Made by a program: the position numbers and the translations under genes. Positions 14,741 to 23,891 of a stretch of 64,000 nucleotides of DNA are shown piece by piece. Origin of the DNA: Bacteroidota bacterium (GTDB lineage: Bacteria; Bacteroidota; Bacteroidia; B-17B0; Aurantibacillaceae); contig JAUXTT010000026.1 in assembly GCA_030684395.1 (NCBI GenBank), forward strand, positions 62,001 through 126,000, written 5' to 3'. The number at the start of each line of letters is the position of its first letter. Position 1 is the first letter of the stretch. The notes below the pieces were generated by a model. The model did no database searches, was not told where the DNA came from, and worked only from the letters and a program-made list of their open reading frames with translations.

Positions 14741-16468
14741 CTAGAATTTTGCTCTTGCTTTACGTTTTGTATTATCCAAATTCACACTTTGACTTCTTGG
14801 ATATTTGACCGAATAAGTTAACACTACTTTTTTTGATTCATCCGGTGCCAGTGTCATACTCCATTTTAATTTTCCTGTTGCAGGATCTAATTGAGCTTTT
14901 GAAAGTTCTATACTTTCAACAACAATATCGGCATTTTTTGAAACAGGTAACTGATCGTTCAATTCCAGATTCACTGCTCCCTTGCGATTATTCTTCACTA
15001 CCATCTCATAAGAAAAAGTTGCCTTTCTGTTATTCCCAATTACTTTATCTTTATTCATATCTTTCAACTTGGTACGTGTAACAACAATTTTTTTGTCGCG
15101 ACCAAAAGAAAGATCTAAGGTGTCATCAACACTGCGTGGATTGATATATGATTGCCCAACGTAAGTTCCACCGAAATAAACATTAGCTGTTCCTTCTACC
15201 AAATTTAATTCTTCCCAACCTGTTATACGCGCCAACATAAATGCTTCTTTTTCGATTTTAGGCACGCAGAAATGTTTGTAGGTTGCCGGTAAGTTATACG
15301 ATGTAACATCTACCAAATAAGGTTTTGCATCCGACGGAATCGAATACATTTGTTTAATATCAAATTCAGCACTAAGTTCAGAAACCTGTATTTCTTCGTA
15401 TGCAATAACTGCTTTTTGATTTTTTTGTTTCTCGCTTTCCTTTTTCAATTCCTGAGAATACAACTTATCCATAGTCATGCTCGCAGGTGCATTATACAGT
15501 TCGTTGTTATTTTGTTGAACCTGATTGATATTAGAGTTATTTGAATTATTGTTGTCGTATCCTCCGTAACTCTGCTGTTGATATGCATATTGCGTTTTGT
15601 AATTTAAGTACCACGTTGCCAGTTCCGGTTTAGAAGCATTCTTCATTGGGTCTCCGGTAGACAGTTTTATTTTAATATCATTCCAGTCAACGTTAGTATT
15701 ATTAAACACTTTTGCCTTGTACTTTAACTGGATTGGGTTATTAATGTCTTCCGCAATAAGATCATAAGTAGGAACCCAGCCTGCATTTGCAACAATGTAC
15801 TTTATTTCCAGATCCGAATTTATTTTTGCGGCTCCGTTATTGTTTACCAATATTTCTATTTCAGCGGTTGGATCATTGTCCATAGCACTAAGTTCATACA
15901 AAGCAGCTTGCAGTTTGGTTGCAGTCTTTTGATATCCTGCAATCTTTTTATTCAGCTTAAATGTTTCACCGTTGATCTCCATAATTCGTGAGCGATAGAA
16001 GTCAGCTGCCAGTTTTAGTTCAGCAACTGCCAGACCTTTTTCATTACCACCAATTTTTTGATTAGCAGTAATCATATTTTTCTCCGCCTGAAAAGCATCC
16101 AGATCCCATTGTAGCTTCAATATATTATCATTAACCATTTCCAACGAATCTTTCAGTTGTTTTGTTTTAGCCGTTTCTTTTGCATTTGTTAAATAATTGA
16201 TCTTATCACTTACCGAAAGCAAAGAAACATCACCTGCAAAAGTTACCTGCACACTTTTAGAAACCAGTTTAGGTGTGATTCCGGAATACACTATTATGTT
16301 TCTTCCCGGGTTCAAAGACACCGTTTTGCGCTGGGTGAGTTCAGCTCCATCTAAATAAAGAATAGCGGCTTCTACCTTTGACTGAATGGTTTGAGAAGGA
16401 ACATTTGTTTGCGCCCAAGCAAATAATACAGGGAACAACATTAAGGATGTAAGAATTGTTTTTTTCAT
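14741..16468 (-). CDS. DUF4139 (MuiA-like) exported protein
   Basis: I place the start at the ATG at 16468 (575 residues), where a clean signal peptide begins (MKKTILTSLMLFPVLFAWAQ); the longer ORF start at 16540 would overlap the upstream gene. Domain order: a DUF4140-like N-terminal region (VEAAILYLDGAELTQRKTVSL), a predicted coiled coil at about 100-200, then DUF4139 with ADNAGWVPTYDL-like sequence (here IVANAGWVPTYDLIAED) and the closing PDESKKVVLTYSVKYPR. A low-complexity Asn/Gln stretch sits near 300-320. The family is called mucoidy inhibitor A in some annotations; its role is unclear. Third gene of a three-gene envelope operon, 10 bp after the TPR gene. Confidence 0.85.
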   Translation of the reverse strand: MKKTILTSLMLFPVLFAWAQTNVPSQTIQSKVEAAILYLDGAELTQRKTVSLNPGRNIIVYSGITPKLVSKSVQVTFAGDVSLLSVSDKINYLTNAKETAKTKQLKDSLEMVNDNILKLQWDLDAFQAEKNMITANQKIGGNEKGLAVAELKLAADFYRSRIMEINGETFKLNKKIAGYQKTATKLQAALYELSAMDNDPTAEIEILVNNNGAAKINSDLEIKYIVANAGWVPTYDLIAEDINNPIQLKYKAKVFNNTNVDWNDIKIKLSTGDPMKNASKPELATWYLNYKTQYAYQQQSYGGYDNNNSNNSNINQVQQNNNELYNAPASMTMDKLYSQELKKESEKQKNQKAVIAYEEIQVSELSAEFDIKQMYSIPSDAKPYLVDVTSYNLPATYKHFCVPKIEKEAFMLARITGWEELNLVEGTANVYFGGTYVGQSYINPRSVDDTLDLSFGRDKKIVVTRTKLKDMNKDKVIGNNRKATFSYEMVVKNNRKGAVNLELNDQLPVSKNADIVVESIELSKAQLDPATGKLKWSMTLAPDESKKVVLTYSVKYPRSQSVNLDNTKRKARAKF

Positions 16469-16478
16469 ATGCATGTAA

Positions 16479-18317
16479 TTAATTAATAAGATCTCCTCTA
16501 AGTTTACGGAATCGTTTGCGTGCTTCAACCGTATATACACTTGCCGGGTATTTCGTCAACATTTCCTGATAAGTTGTTTTTGCTTTTTCAGTATCATTTA
16601 AATTGTATTGATGGATCTCAGCAATTTTAAATAAGGCATCGTCCCCGAAAATTTCTTCTCCGTATACATCTACAACTCGCTGAAAGGATTCAATTGCTTC
16701 TTTCAATTTGTTTTGTTTTAAAAAGATTATTCCTTTTTTGTAATAAATATCATCTGCCAAACTATGACTATCAAATAGTATATTGATAGAGTCCAGTCTT
16801 GCCAAAGCCGGTTCAATTTTATTTTGCAGGATCAGAAGATCTGCAGAAGAGAACATTTGCAAAGGAACTACATTCGTATCTACATTAATGGCATCACCAA
16901 TTAACAAAGACAAATCCATTGCGTCATTTGAGATTAGCTTGGAGGTTGCGCCCTTTAATACATCTAACTGAGCTTTTGCCCATTTAAAATCGCCATTGTA
17001 ATATGATAATTTTGCATTTCTGAATTTTGCTTCTTGCCCTACAGGATCGTATTTGTATGCCTTTTCTACTTGTGAGTACAACAAAGATGCGTCCCAAATG
17101 TTCCCCGAAATTAGCAACACGTCTCCCAGATCCAGCTTACATTCTGCCTGCATAAATTTATCAATTCCGGGCAAATCAACTGCCTGGGTAAGCAAATCAA
17201 TTGCTTTAAGTATGTCATTAAGATAGTACGCGTGCAAATTAGCCTGTTTACGAACTAATGGAAGTGTGAGTTGGTTTAAACCAAACTCATTAATAGTAGT
17301 GGAAAGTTTTTCGTCCAGTTGTTTCAGATCCTCGGATGTATATGTTCTTTGCTTCACTATCTTATCATACAAAGCATTTGTAGACTCTATGTTAGCCTGG
17401 TTATAATTATAATTATCTTTTCCTTTTGCAAGAACATAGTTGTAACACTTTTCTGCTACATCGTATGCTTCGTTACTTGCACATATTTTTCCCAATTCCA
17501 TTAAACGATACCCATCTTCTTTATTACGCTTATCCATTGCTTTACTTTGTGTGAATGCACCTTCAAAATCTTTTTGCTGCATTTGGATGTAGATCAAAAA
17601 TTCCGAGAAAATTGTTTTCCCGGGGTTTGCCTGAATGCGTTTTTGTAATTCCTGTTTTAATACCGGGTTGCCAAAACCACCTTTTTCATCGTCGTAACCT
17701 AAACTGTTTTGTAAATTATTTTGTACGTTAACCATTTCTGTTTCTTTGTATTCGAGCGCATCCAAATAGGTGTTGATCATGGTTTTCAGATCTCCTTTTT
17801 CCTTATAAATGTCCGCCTTTTCATAATAGTACGGATACAGTCCACTGTTCATTTTAGCCGCTTTATCAAAAGTTTGAATAGCATAGTCGTACAGTTTTAC
17901 TGTTTTGAATGCATTGGCAAGGGTTGCTATTTGCGTATAATCGTTCGGTAGTTCTTTTATTGCCTTTAGATATTGTTCTTCCGATTTTTTGTCTTCCTTT
18001 TGCGATTTATAGATCTCTCCCAAATCAACATACAAATACACTTCGGTTGGGTTTAGTTTTATTTGGCGCTTTACTGTTTTTTCGGCTTTCTTGAGGTCAT
18101 CCGTTTTTACAAGACAAGTAAGATAATACTCGTAATAATTGTGAGGTGCTTTGTCGTATAATTTTTCGTAGTAAAGAATCGCTTTGTCGTACTCTTTGTT
18201 ATTATAGAACTGGAGGGCCAACTGTTCATTGGTATTATTTGTAGGTTGTGCAAAAACAGTATTGCCAAATCCCAGCAAAATGATTATCAAAAAAAATATG
18301 TTACTTGCTGCTTTCAC
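16479..18317 (-). CDS. Exported TPR-repeat protein
   Basis: A 612-residue protein with a signal peptide (FFLIIILLGFGNTVFAQ) and many tetratricopeptide repeats in two blocks, about 30-190 and 440-600 (for example KEYDKAILYYEKLYDKAP and NKLKEAIESFQRVVDVYG). The middle is helical and less regular. The start is GTG at 18317, the only plausible one, and it overlaps the upstream lipoprotein gene by 17 bp, which indicates translational coupling. TPR proteins of this size in the Bacteroidota periplasm serve as scaffolds; the co-encoded lipoprotein and DUF4139 protein are the obvious candidates for partners (inference). Confidence 0.85.
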   Translation of the reverse strand: MKAASNIFFLIIILLGFGNTVFAQPTNNTNEQLALQFYNNKEYDKAILYYEKLYDKAPHNYYEYYLTCLVKTDDLKKAEKTVKRQIKLNPTEVYLYVDLGEIYKSQKEDKKSEEQYLKAIKELPNDYTQIATLANAFKTVKLYDYAIQTFDKAAKMNSGLYPYYYEKADIYKEKGDLKTMINTYLDALEYKETEMVNVQNNLQNSLGYDDEKGGFGNPVLKQELQKRIQANPGKTIFSEFLIYIQMQQKDFEGAFTQSKAMDKRNKEDGYRLMELGKICASNEAYDVAEKCYNYVLAKGKDNYNYNQANIESTNALYDKIVKQRTYTSEDLKQLDEKLSTTINEFGLNQLTLPLVRKQANLHAYYLNDILKAIDLLTQAVDLPGIDKFMQAECKLDLGDVLLISGNIWDASLLYSQVEKAYKYDPVGQEAKFRNAKLSYYNGDFKWAKAQLDVLKGATSKLISNDAMDLSLLIGDAINVDTNVVPLQMFSSADLLILQNKIEPALARLDSINILFDSHSLADDIYYKKGIIFLKQNKLKEAIESFQRVVDVYGEEIFGDDALFKIAEIHQYNLNDTEKAKTTYQEMLTKYPASVYTVEARKRFRKLRGDLIN

Positions 18318-18855
18318 TTTTGTATTTATTGATCAGTTTTTCGATCTCACTGTTATATTTATCAAAGGTATCTATACTTTGTTTCGTTAATTCATGATTT
18401 ATGGTGAGCGCCTCCATTATTTTTTTTGCTTCCATTTTTTCCACTGTATAATATTCGTATGCCTTTTCATCATCAATAGCCTGGTTTTTCATGTCAGATG
18501 AAAGTTTGCTTAATTGTTGTTTACTGAATTCAGCATCCTTAATCAGGTTCGAATAATTCTCTTTAATAAACAATAATGGTTCATTCACTCCCCTGTAATT
18601 TTTCAAAGCATTTAAATACTCGTTAGACACCGTATCTTTTATGTTCTGCTCTATCCAACTCACATTGCCTGAATAGGTTTTTGTGTACCTGCCAATCTTA
18701 GCCGTATCAATAGAGGAGAACACGGCCAGATTTTTATCCAGTTCAATGCGTAAGCTATCAAGGCTGTTTACCTGTTCGGTATATTTTGGCTGATCATTGC
18801 AAGAACCAAAAAACACTGAACATATTGCAACAACTATTAAATAAGGGATTTTCAT
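18301..18855 (-). CDS. Helical lipoprotein, first gene of the TPR/DUF4139 operon
   Basis: A 184-residue lipoprotein with lipobox VFFGSCNDQ (Cys19). The mature part is strongly alpha-helical and charged (SLRIELDKNLAVFSS..., KDAEFSKQQLSKLSSDMKN) with heptad-like spacing. The ATG at 18855 is preferred to the track's TTG two codons earlier. No family recognised. Overlaps the GTG start of the TPR gene, so the two are co-translated. Confidence 0.75.
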   Translation of the reverse strand: MKIPYLIVVAICSVFFGSCNDQPKYTEQVNSLDSLRIELDKNLAVFSSIDTAKIGRYTKTYSGNVSWIEQNIKDTVSNEYLNALKNYRGVNEPLLFIKENYSNLIKDAEFSKQQLSKLSSDMKNQAIDDEKAYEYYTVEKMEAKKIMEALTINHELTKQSIDTFDKYNSEIEKLINKYKSESSK

Positions 18856-18985
18856 TAGCAACTAAAGGTACAAAAAATAGTAGATTTTTGGTGTAGAGAG
18901 TAGATTTTTAAGAACTATTAAGGATTGTGTTTAACAATTTGCATTAAAGTCCATCCTAACATAGTGCATTAAGAGATTTTTAGAT

Positions 18986-18993
18986 TAAATTTG
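18986..18993 (+). promoter_or_regulatory. -7 promoter element of the toxin-antitoxin pair
   Basis: TAAATTTG, an exact TAnnTTTG match, 24 bp before the antitoxin ATG at 19018. Confidence 0.45.
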
Positions 18994-19017
18994 TTTCAAC
19001 AATTTGAATGTCAACAA

Positions 19018-19239
19018 ATGAGTACAAAAGAAATAATAGCCGAAATGCTTTCCTTACCAATTGAGCAAAGAGCCATTGTTGCAGATACTTTATTAAAAAG
19101 CTTAAATGCCCCTGATAAAGACAATGATAAAGAATGGCTAACCCTTGCGAAAAAACGAATGGAGGATGTTAAAACTTCAAAGGTGAAATTGGTAAAAGGA
19201 GAAGATGTTTTTAAGAAACTATGGAAAAAAGCATCTTAA
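19018..19239 (+). CDS. Addiction module antitoxin (Unstab_antitox family)
   Basis: About 73 residues from the ATG at 19018; the upstream TTG in the track would place the start inside the promoter element. Matches the short addiction-module component family: EIIAEMLSLPIEQRAIVADTLLKSLNA, then EWLTLAKKRMEDVKTSKVKLVKGEDVFKKL, where the GEDVF-like tail is the toxin-binding part. It precedes and overlaps the toxin gene by 19 bp, the standard order. It would neutralise the ParE-like toxin and probably repress the promoter, although no separate DNA-binding domain is evident. Confidence 0.87.
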   Translation: MSTKEIIAEMLSLPIEQRAIVADTLLKSLNAPDKDNDKEWLTLAKKRMEDVKTSKVKLVKGEDVFKKLWKKAS

Positions 19240-19532
19240 CAAATTATTCTTTTCATCCTGAAGCCGAACAAGAATTAATTGAATCCGTAAATTATTACAA
19301 TGATTGTGAGCCTGGGCTTGGGCATGATTTCTCTATTGAAGTTTATGCTGCAATTTGTCGTGTAATTGCGCAACCAAAGGCCTGGCAAATACTAAGGCAC
19401 GGTGTAAGGCGGTCTTTAGTGAGCAGATTTCCTTATGGAGTATTATATTACATTGAAAAGAATGAAATAGTGATTCTTGCGGTTATGCACTTGAGTAGAA
19501 AACCAAATTATTGGAAGAAAAGGAAAAAATAA
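19221..19532 (+). CDS. RelE/ParE-family toxin
   Basis: A 103-residue toxin of the RelE/ParE fold: YSFHPEAEQELIESVNYYNDCEPGLGHDF, then RHGVRRSLVSRFPYGVLYYIE and ILAVMHLSRKPNYWKKR. The FPYGVLY and H-x-x-R-x-P-x-Y-W endings are characteristic of the ParE-type branch paired with Unstab_antitox antitoxins. Whether it targets gyrase (ParE) or ribosome-bound mRNA (RelE) cannot be decided from sequence; the ParE-like motif layout favours the former naming only. Starts within the antitoxin gene. Confidence 0.87.
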   Translation: MEKSILTNYSFHPEAEQELIESVNYYNDCEPGLGHDFSIEVYAAICRVIAQPKAWQILRHGVRRSLVSRFPYGVLYYIEKNEIVILAVMHLSRKPNYWKKRKK

Positions 19533-19566
19533 ATTTTAATAATCATTCTCAGTAAAAAGTCCAAGG

Positions 19567-20592
19567 CTACTTCTTCTTCTCTTTAAACTCTTTCAAAAAA
19601 TCTTCCCATTTCATGCTTTTGTATTTGTCCTCGCCATAAAAATGAAAGACCGGTAGCAACACTTGATCCGACATGTAGAAGGGTAATACATCTATGACAT
19701 CCTGATTTTCATTGAGAATAGACAGTGTTGGAAAGATCAGGTTCTTCCTTGTAAGCTCCAAGGTGAGTGGATGAAAAGGAAAGTTTGGAAGGTCTCCTGT
19801 TTTATATTTTACTCCCTTAAACTCTATCTCCTCTTTCGTTTCCGCGTTCATGTCTACCAAATAAAAATTATCGTTGATGTATTTTGCCAGTTCTTTATTA
19901 TTGTAAACTGTTTTGTTCATCACCTTACAAGCATTGCAAAATCCTGCATAAATGTCGACGAGTATTTTTTTAGGTTTCTTTTTGTTCAATGCCAAAGCTT
20001 CATTCATGCTGTACCATTTTACCTCATCCACAATTTTGGTAGTGTCGTAAAAGGTTCTTTCAAAATTCACCCTGAAATCATCATACTGTGTTGTTCGGAA
20101 AACATTTTCAACTGTATAAATAAGCAGAGGTTCTATTTTTCTTACTTCCAGAAAACCCTGTGATAATAAGCTAAACTGAAAATTATTGTTTACAAAAATG
20201 GTAGACGGATACGATAGTTTCCCATTCAACATTTTTGTTGCCAACTGGTGGGGTGATTTTTTTTCCTTGCTTTCGTTCCAGTATTTTACACCATTATACT
20301 CAATAGTATCGTGTGTTTCAGCGTCAAACTGAACGGGGTAAAAATAAGTGTTGATGTAGTTTGCCAAACCCGGGTCCGAATAAGTGGTTTTGTTCATGTG
20401 TTTACACCACCCGCACCAATCGGTATAAACATCTATTAAGAATGGCTTTGCTTGTTTTTTGTTGGCTTCCTGCGCTTCTTTAAAATTCATCCATTTCACC
20501 AAACCATGAGGCGAGGCATCTCCTGATTGATTGTGCTGAGCAAACAAGATTACATGAAACACACAGAAAATAAAAATCAAGGTTTTATTCAT
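19567..20592 (-). CDS. Exported protein with two thioredoxin-like domains
   Basis: A 341-residue protein with a signal peptide (LIFIFCVFHVILFAQ) and two thioredoxin_7/DUF255-type domains in tandem. The first (about 33-165) has DWCGWCKHMNK with Cys60/Cys63; the second (about 190-330) has GFCNACKVMNK with Cys219/Cys222. The linker lengths and the KxMNKTxY motif are shared, so the protein probably arose by internal duplication. Periplasmic thiol-disulfide exchange or reductase activity is expected; the second domain's CNAC is an unusual active-site dipeptide. Starts at ATG 20592; no operon partner. Confidence 0.85.
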   Translation of the reverse strand: MNKTLIFIFCVFHVILFAQHNQSGDASPHGLVKWMNFKEAQEANKKQAKPFLIDVYTDWCGWCKHMNKTTYSDPGLANYINTYFYPVQFDAETHDTIEYNGVKYWNESKEKKSPHQLATKMLNGKLSYPSTIFVNNNFQFSLLSQGFLEVRKIEPLLIYTVENVFRTTQYDDFRVNFERTFYDTTKIVDEVKWYSMNEALALNKKKPKKILVDIYAGFCNACKVMNKTVYNNKELAKYINDNFYLVDMNAETKEEIEFKGVKYKTGDLPNFPFHPLTLELTRKNLIFPTLSILNENQDVIDVLPFYMSDQVLLPVFHFYGEDKYKSMKWEDFLKEFKEKKK

Positions 20593-20666
20593 GGCAATTT
20601 TTTTGACGCCCTAATGTACAAAATCTTTGCCATAGTCGTTGTTAAAGAGCTATTGGAGAGTTCATT

Positions 20667-23600
20667 TTAGTTGGTTTGTTTAATTATTTTTTTCACGATT
20701 AAGTCCTGCGTTCCTATGAGTTTCAAACAATAAATTCCGTCTTTGTATTCCGACAGGTCCAATTTTAAAGTGCGGTTATTCTCTCCGGAAAGGGTTTGTT
20801 CAAAAACAAGTTTCCCACAATTATCAATCAGTTGAACCTCTTTAAAACTTTCCCCGCTCAATTCAATAAATACCTCACCAGCTGAAGGATTTGGATAAAC
20901 ATTTATTTCTTTTAAGTGTTGATTGCAATTGCTTGAATAAACTGTCGGCGAATACAACTTAGAGATTCCATTGTTATCGAATTGTTTTAAACGATAATAA
21001 CTAAAAGGATTTAGTTTTTGTTCCTGATCAATGAATTCATAGTTGTTTAAAGAACCGGGGCTTTGAGAAGCATTAACCATTCCTATTGTTCTATAGTCCA
21101 AAGCGTCTTCGCTTTTTTGGATTTCATAATGATGGTTGTTGCTTTCCGAAAATGTTGTCCAGCGAATATGTGCATTTTCCTTTTCACAATCTACCGTTAA
21201 AGACGCAAGCTCAACGGGTAGAGTGGCGTTTATTCCGTTTACAGAACCAATAGCAAAATATCCTGTTCCTGCTTGTATATCATTATAAGGAACTGTAAAA
21301 TAGATCTTACCTCCCGTTGCCGCATATCCCGCATTGGGTGTATAGGTGTGTTCCCCGGCCGAGGCATTACTGAAGTTGATGTCATTATCCACTAATAATC
21401 TTATGTCTGCATTGGTGTTTCCACCATATCCCCCGGGGCCATTAATTTGCGCCATATCAAATTCAATGATTAAGTTTCCGCTGTGTGTTCCTGTTTTTTG
21501 AGTTGACCATACACGGGATGATTGATAAACAATTGCGGTAGAAGGCCCACCGTGTGTGTAGTTTGCGGTTACAGGCGAAGCAAGTGTTCCCGCATTATTT
21601 CCCACTAATAAAAATACTTTATCATTAGTAAAAGCAGCAGGTGTAGTAAAGTTACTGTTTGCAAGTGTTATAATATCTACCGATCCATTCAAGCTTGTTA
21701 TACTTGTAGATTTTAATTTGTTTAAGCCTGAATTTCCCGCGGTATTATCTCTTCCAATCCCGATAACGTAATTGTGATAGCCGGTGTGATTGTTCCATAT
21801 CTGTGTACCATCACTGCTATAATATGTTACAGCAGAACCACCACCTTTGTTATTACCTAATGTTATTCCGTACTTAATTGCCAGGTACGATTCTACTCGT
21901 ACTAACTCCGATGAACTGAGTTTTTTGTTATAAGTTAAAACTTCAGCAATATCAACGCTGGTATATAAGGGATTAGCAATATCATTAGACCCGATGTACA
22001 AAGGTTTTGAAGTTGCTCCCGGGCTAAATGTTAATGATGGATGTGTCATTATTGCATCATAATTTCCGTTTAACTTAAGGTTAATGTTTGTAGATGTAGA
22101 TAAGTATTCAACCATTACATCTTTATTAATAATATTTGTACTGCTCAAATTATTTTTTCCTCCTCCATTATCATCAACCCAATCAATCCGCTGCGCCGCT
22201 CCGTTTATCTCCATACCAATACGCCAACTATTGGTTGGATCTGTTTCCCATTTGTAATCCACTGTTCCGCTTTTATAATTTTTGATCATAAAAATGCTGT
22301 TATCAGTGGTATTAAAGAGAGTTGTTCCGGTAAAAGAATTTGCGCTGGCTAAAACATCGTTTGAACCATCAAAACGAATATAGTCCTGAAAATTAACCGC
22401 ATTGCTTTGTATGGATGGTCTATTAGCTGCGGTGGCTTGTGTCATGTTGCCGGTAATCCCTGCGCCCGACTGATCGCCCCATGCACTCACCGGACTTCCT
22501 GTAACACCCGCATCGGATTTAACCCAATGTTTTAATCCTAATGCACTTGTTCCCGGATAGTTTGAACATGCCGTTAATGTTCGGGTACCTGCGGGTGCAG
22601 TTGCCGTGGGGGTTTTGTTTCCCCCACCTGTTCCGGTAACTGTTACCTGTGTACATTCTGCGTCTAAAGTGGTTCCCGGTGCTGTTGGAATAATATCGTA
22701 AGCAAGCCAAAAATAATTAGTTCCCGATGATAATGTTTGCGAACTTCCTGTAAAAGTTATTGTGCCCGCAGCAGAAGCCATTCCGCCCGAAACAAATTCA
22801 TTTGTAGTAGCAAAAGTAGCCGAAGTTCCGGTATAATATATATGAATAGCAGAAACCTGATTGGTTACCGTCGCTGTTGTCCCGTTCATGTTGACCTGAA
22901 AACCACTTACCGTATTAGCAACACCGCATCCGCCGGTTGTTATTACCTGTACACAAATAATTTCCTGATTATCGCTGCATTTTTCTACATTACTTGTAGT
23001 AGGTTGAGTAGTAGTACATGATGAATAAGACATGCTTCTTGGTGTCCAACGATACACTTCTCCATCTGCAGGCTTTGTACTAAGATTACCGGTTTCTGAT
23101 CCGTAATTAGCAGTAGGAGTAGCGCCCGTTCCGTTTAATGAATAATAATCACCCGCAGCGGATGTTGGCGCAATACCAATGGATGCAGATCCCGAACTTA
23201 CAGCAACACCTCCTTGTTTATATATAAAATCAATGATGTTTGTTGTTTCGTATAGTTTTGCCTGACAGGAAATCACATCTCCGCTTGCACTGTAGGTCCA
23301 CTCCATCTGATTCCATTCGACAGTTAAAATACGATTTGGGGCGCTGCCTGTAAGCTGATAATTTACACTTCCTGTAGCAGCTGTTGCCAGGTCATCCCAC
23401 AAGGGAGCAATTAACGGTTTATTGGATCCGGCAGACAAACTATTAGAGTAATCATTTCCGGTGTAAGAAGTATTAAAGGTTAACCATCCGTTACTGCTTA
23501 CTCTTATTTGGGTGTAATTTACACAGCCAAACTGAAAAGTAAATCCAATATTAATAGCACCCGACATGGCATCATCTGTATTCGATCCATGTATAGCTGT

Positions 23601-23732
23601 TGGGCTTACATTGGCCGTATATCCATTGGCAGGAAAGGATAGTGTATATGACTGCGCCTGAGCGGTTGAAAAAACAAGACATGTAAATGCACATGTAAGC
23701 GATACAATAGTATATTTTGCAAACTTTTTCAT
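20667..23732 (-). CDS. Large T9SS-secreted LamG-containing surface protein
   Basis: A 1021-residue protein. Signal peptide ends at STAQAQ. About 28-230 is a beta-sandwich starting YTLSFPANGYTANVSPTAIHG, with NGWLTFNTSY and LIAPLWDDL. About 250-390 resembles the BNR-associated N-terminal domain (IHIYYTGTSATFATTNEFVSG, GTNYFWLAYDI). About 395-620 is a LamG-type domain (LKHWVKSDAGV ... IRFDGSNDVL ... AEVLTYNKKLSSSEL). After further beta domains the C-terminus carries a type A sorting domain starting INVYPNPSAGEVFIELSG. Surface adhesin or binding role inferred from domains; no enzyme motif found. Shares the LamG plus sorting-domain plan with the gene at 2566. Confidence 0.88.
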   Translation of the reverse strand: MKKFAKYTIVSLTCAFTCLVFSTAQAQSYTLSFPANGYTANVSPTAIHGSNTDDAMSGAINIGFTFQFGCVNYTQIRVSSNGWLTFNTSYTGNDYSNSLSAGSNKPLIAPLWDDLATAATGSVNYQLTGSAPNRILTVEWNQMEWTYSASGDVISCQAKLYETTNIIDFIYKQGGVAVSSGSASIGIAPTSAAGDYYSLNGTGATPTANYGSETGNLSTKPADGEVYRWTPRSMSYSSCTTTQPTTSNVEKCSDNQEIICVQVITTGGCGVANTVSGFQVNMNGTTATVTNQVSAIHIYYTGTSATFATTNEFVSGGMASAAGTITFTGSSQTLSSGTNYFWLAYDIIPTAPGTTLDAECTQVTVTGTGGGNKTPTATAPAGTRTLTACSNYPGTSALGLKHWVKSDAGVTGSPVSAWGDQSGAGITGNMTQATAANRPSIQSNAVNFQDYIRFDGSNDVLASANSFTGTTLFNTTDNSIFMIKNYKSGTVDYKWETDPTNSWRIGMEINGAAQRIDWVDDNGGGKNNLSSTNIINKDVMVEYLSTSTNINLKLNGNYDAIMTHPSLTFSPGATSKPLYIGSNDIANPLYTSVDIAEVLTYNKKLSSSELVRVESYLAIKYGITLGNNKGGGSAVTYYSSDGTQIWNNHTGYHNYVIGIGRDNTAGNSGLNKLKSTSITSLNGSVDIITLANSNFTTPAAFTNDKVFLLVGNNAGTLASPVTANYTHGGPSTAIVYQSSRVWSTQKTGTHSGNLIIEFDMAQINGPGGYGGNTNADIRLLVDNDINFSNASAGEHTYTPNAGYAATGGKIYFTVPYNDIQAGTGYFAIGSVNGINATLPVELASLTVDCEKENAHIRWTTFSESNNHHYEIQKSEDALDYRTIGMVNASQSPGSLNNYEFIDQEQKLNPFSYYRLKQFDNNGISKLYSPTVYSSNCNQHLKEINVYPNPSAGEVFIELSGESFKEVQLIDNCGKLVFEQTLSGENNRTLKLDLSEYKDGIYCLKLIGTQDLIVKKIIKQTN

Positions 23733-23869
23733 AGGTATAAAAATATGAATATATCTAAACCGATTAATTAAATCGATTTAGATTTTTGTTTGATTATTTG
23801 CTTTCGGATGATTTTTAACAAATTAACAGCTCCGAAGCAATCATAAAGCAGCGTGTGCCTTAATTTTCT

Positions 23870-23877
23870 TACTTTTG
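23870..23877 (+). promoter_or_regulatory. -7 promoter element of tatC
   Basis: TACTTTTG matches TAnnTTTG, 14 bp before the tatC ATG, so the leader is short. Confidence 0.45.
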
Positions 23878-23891
23878 CGCCTCGTTAACTT

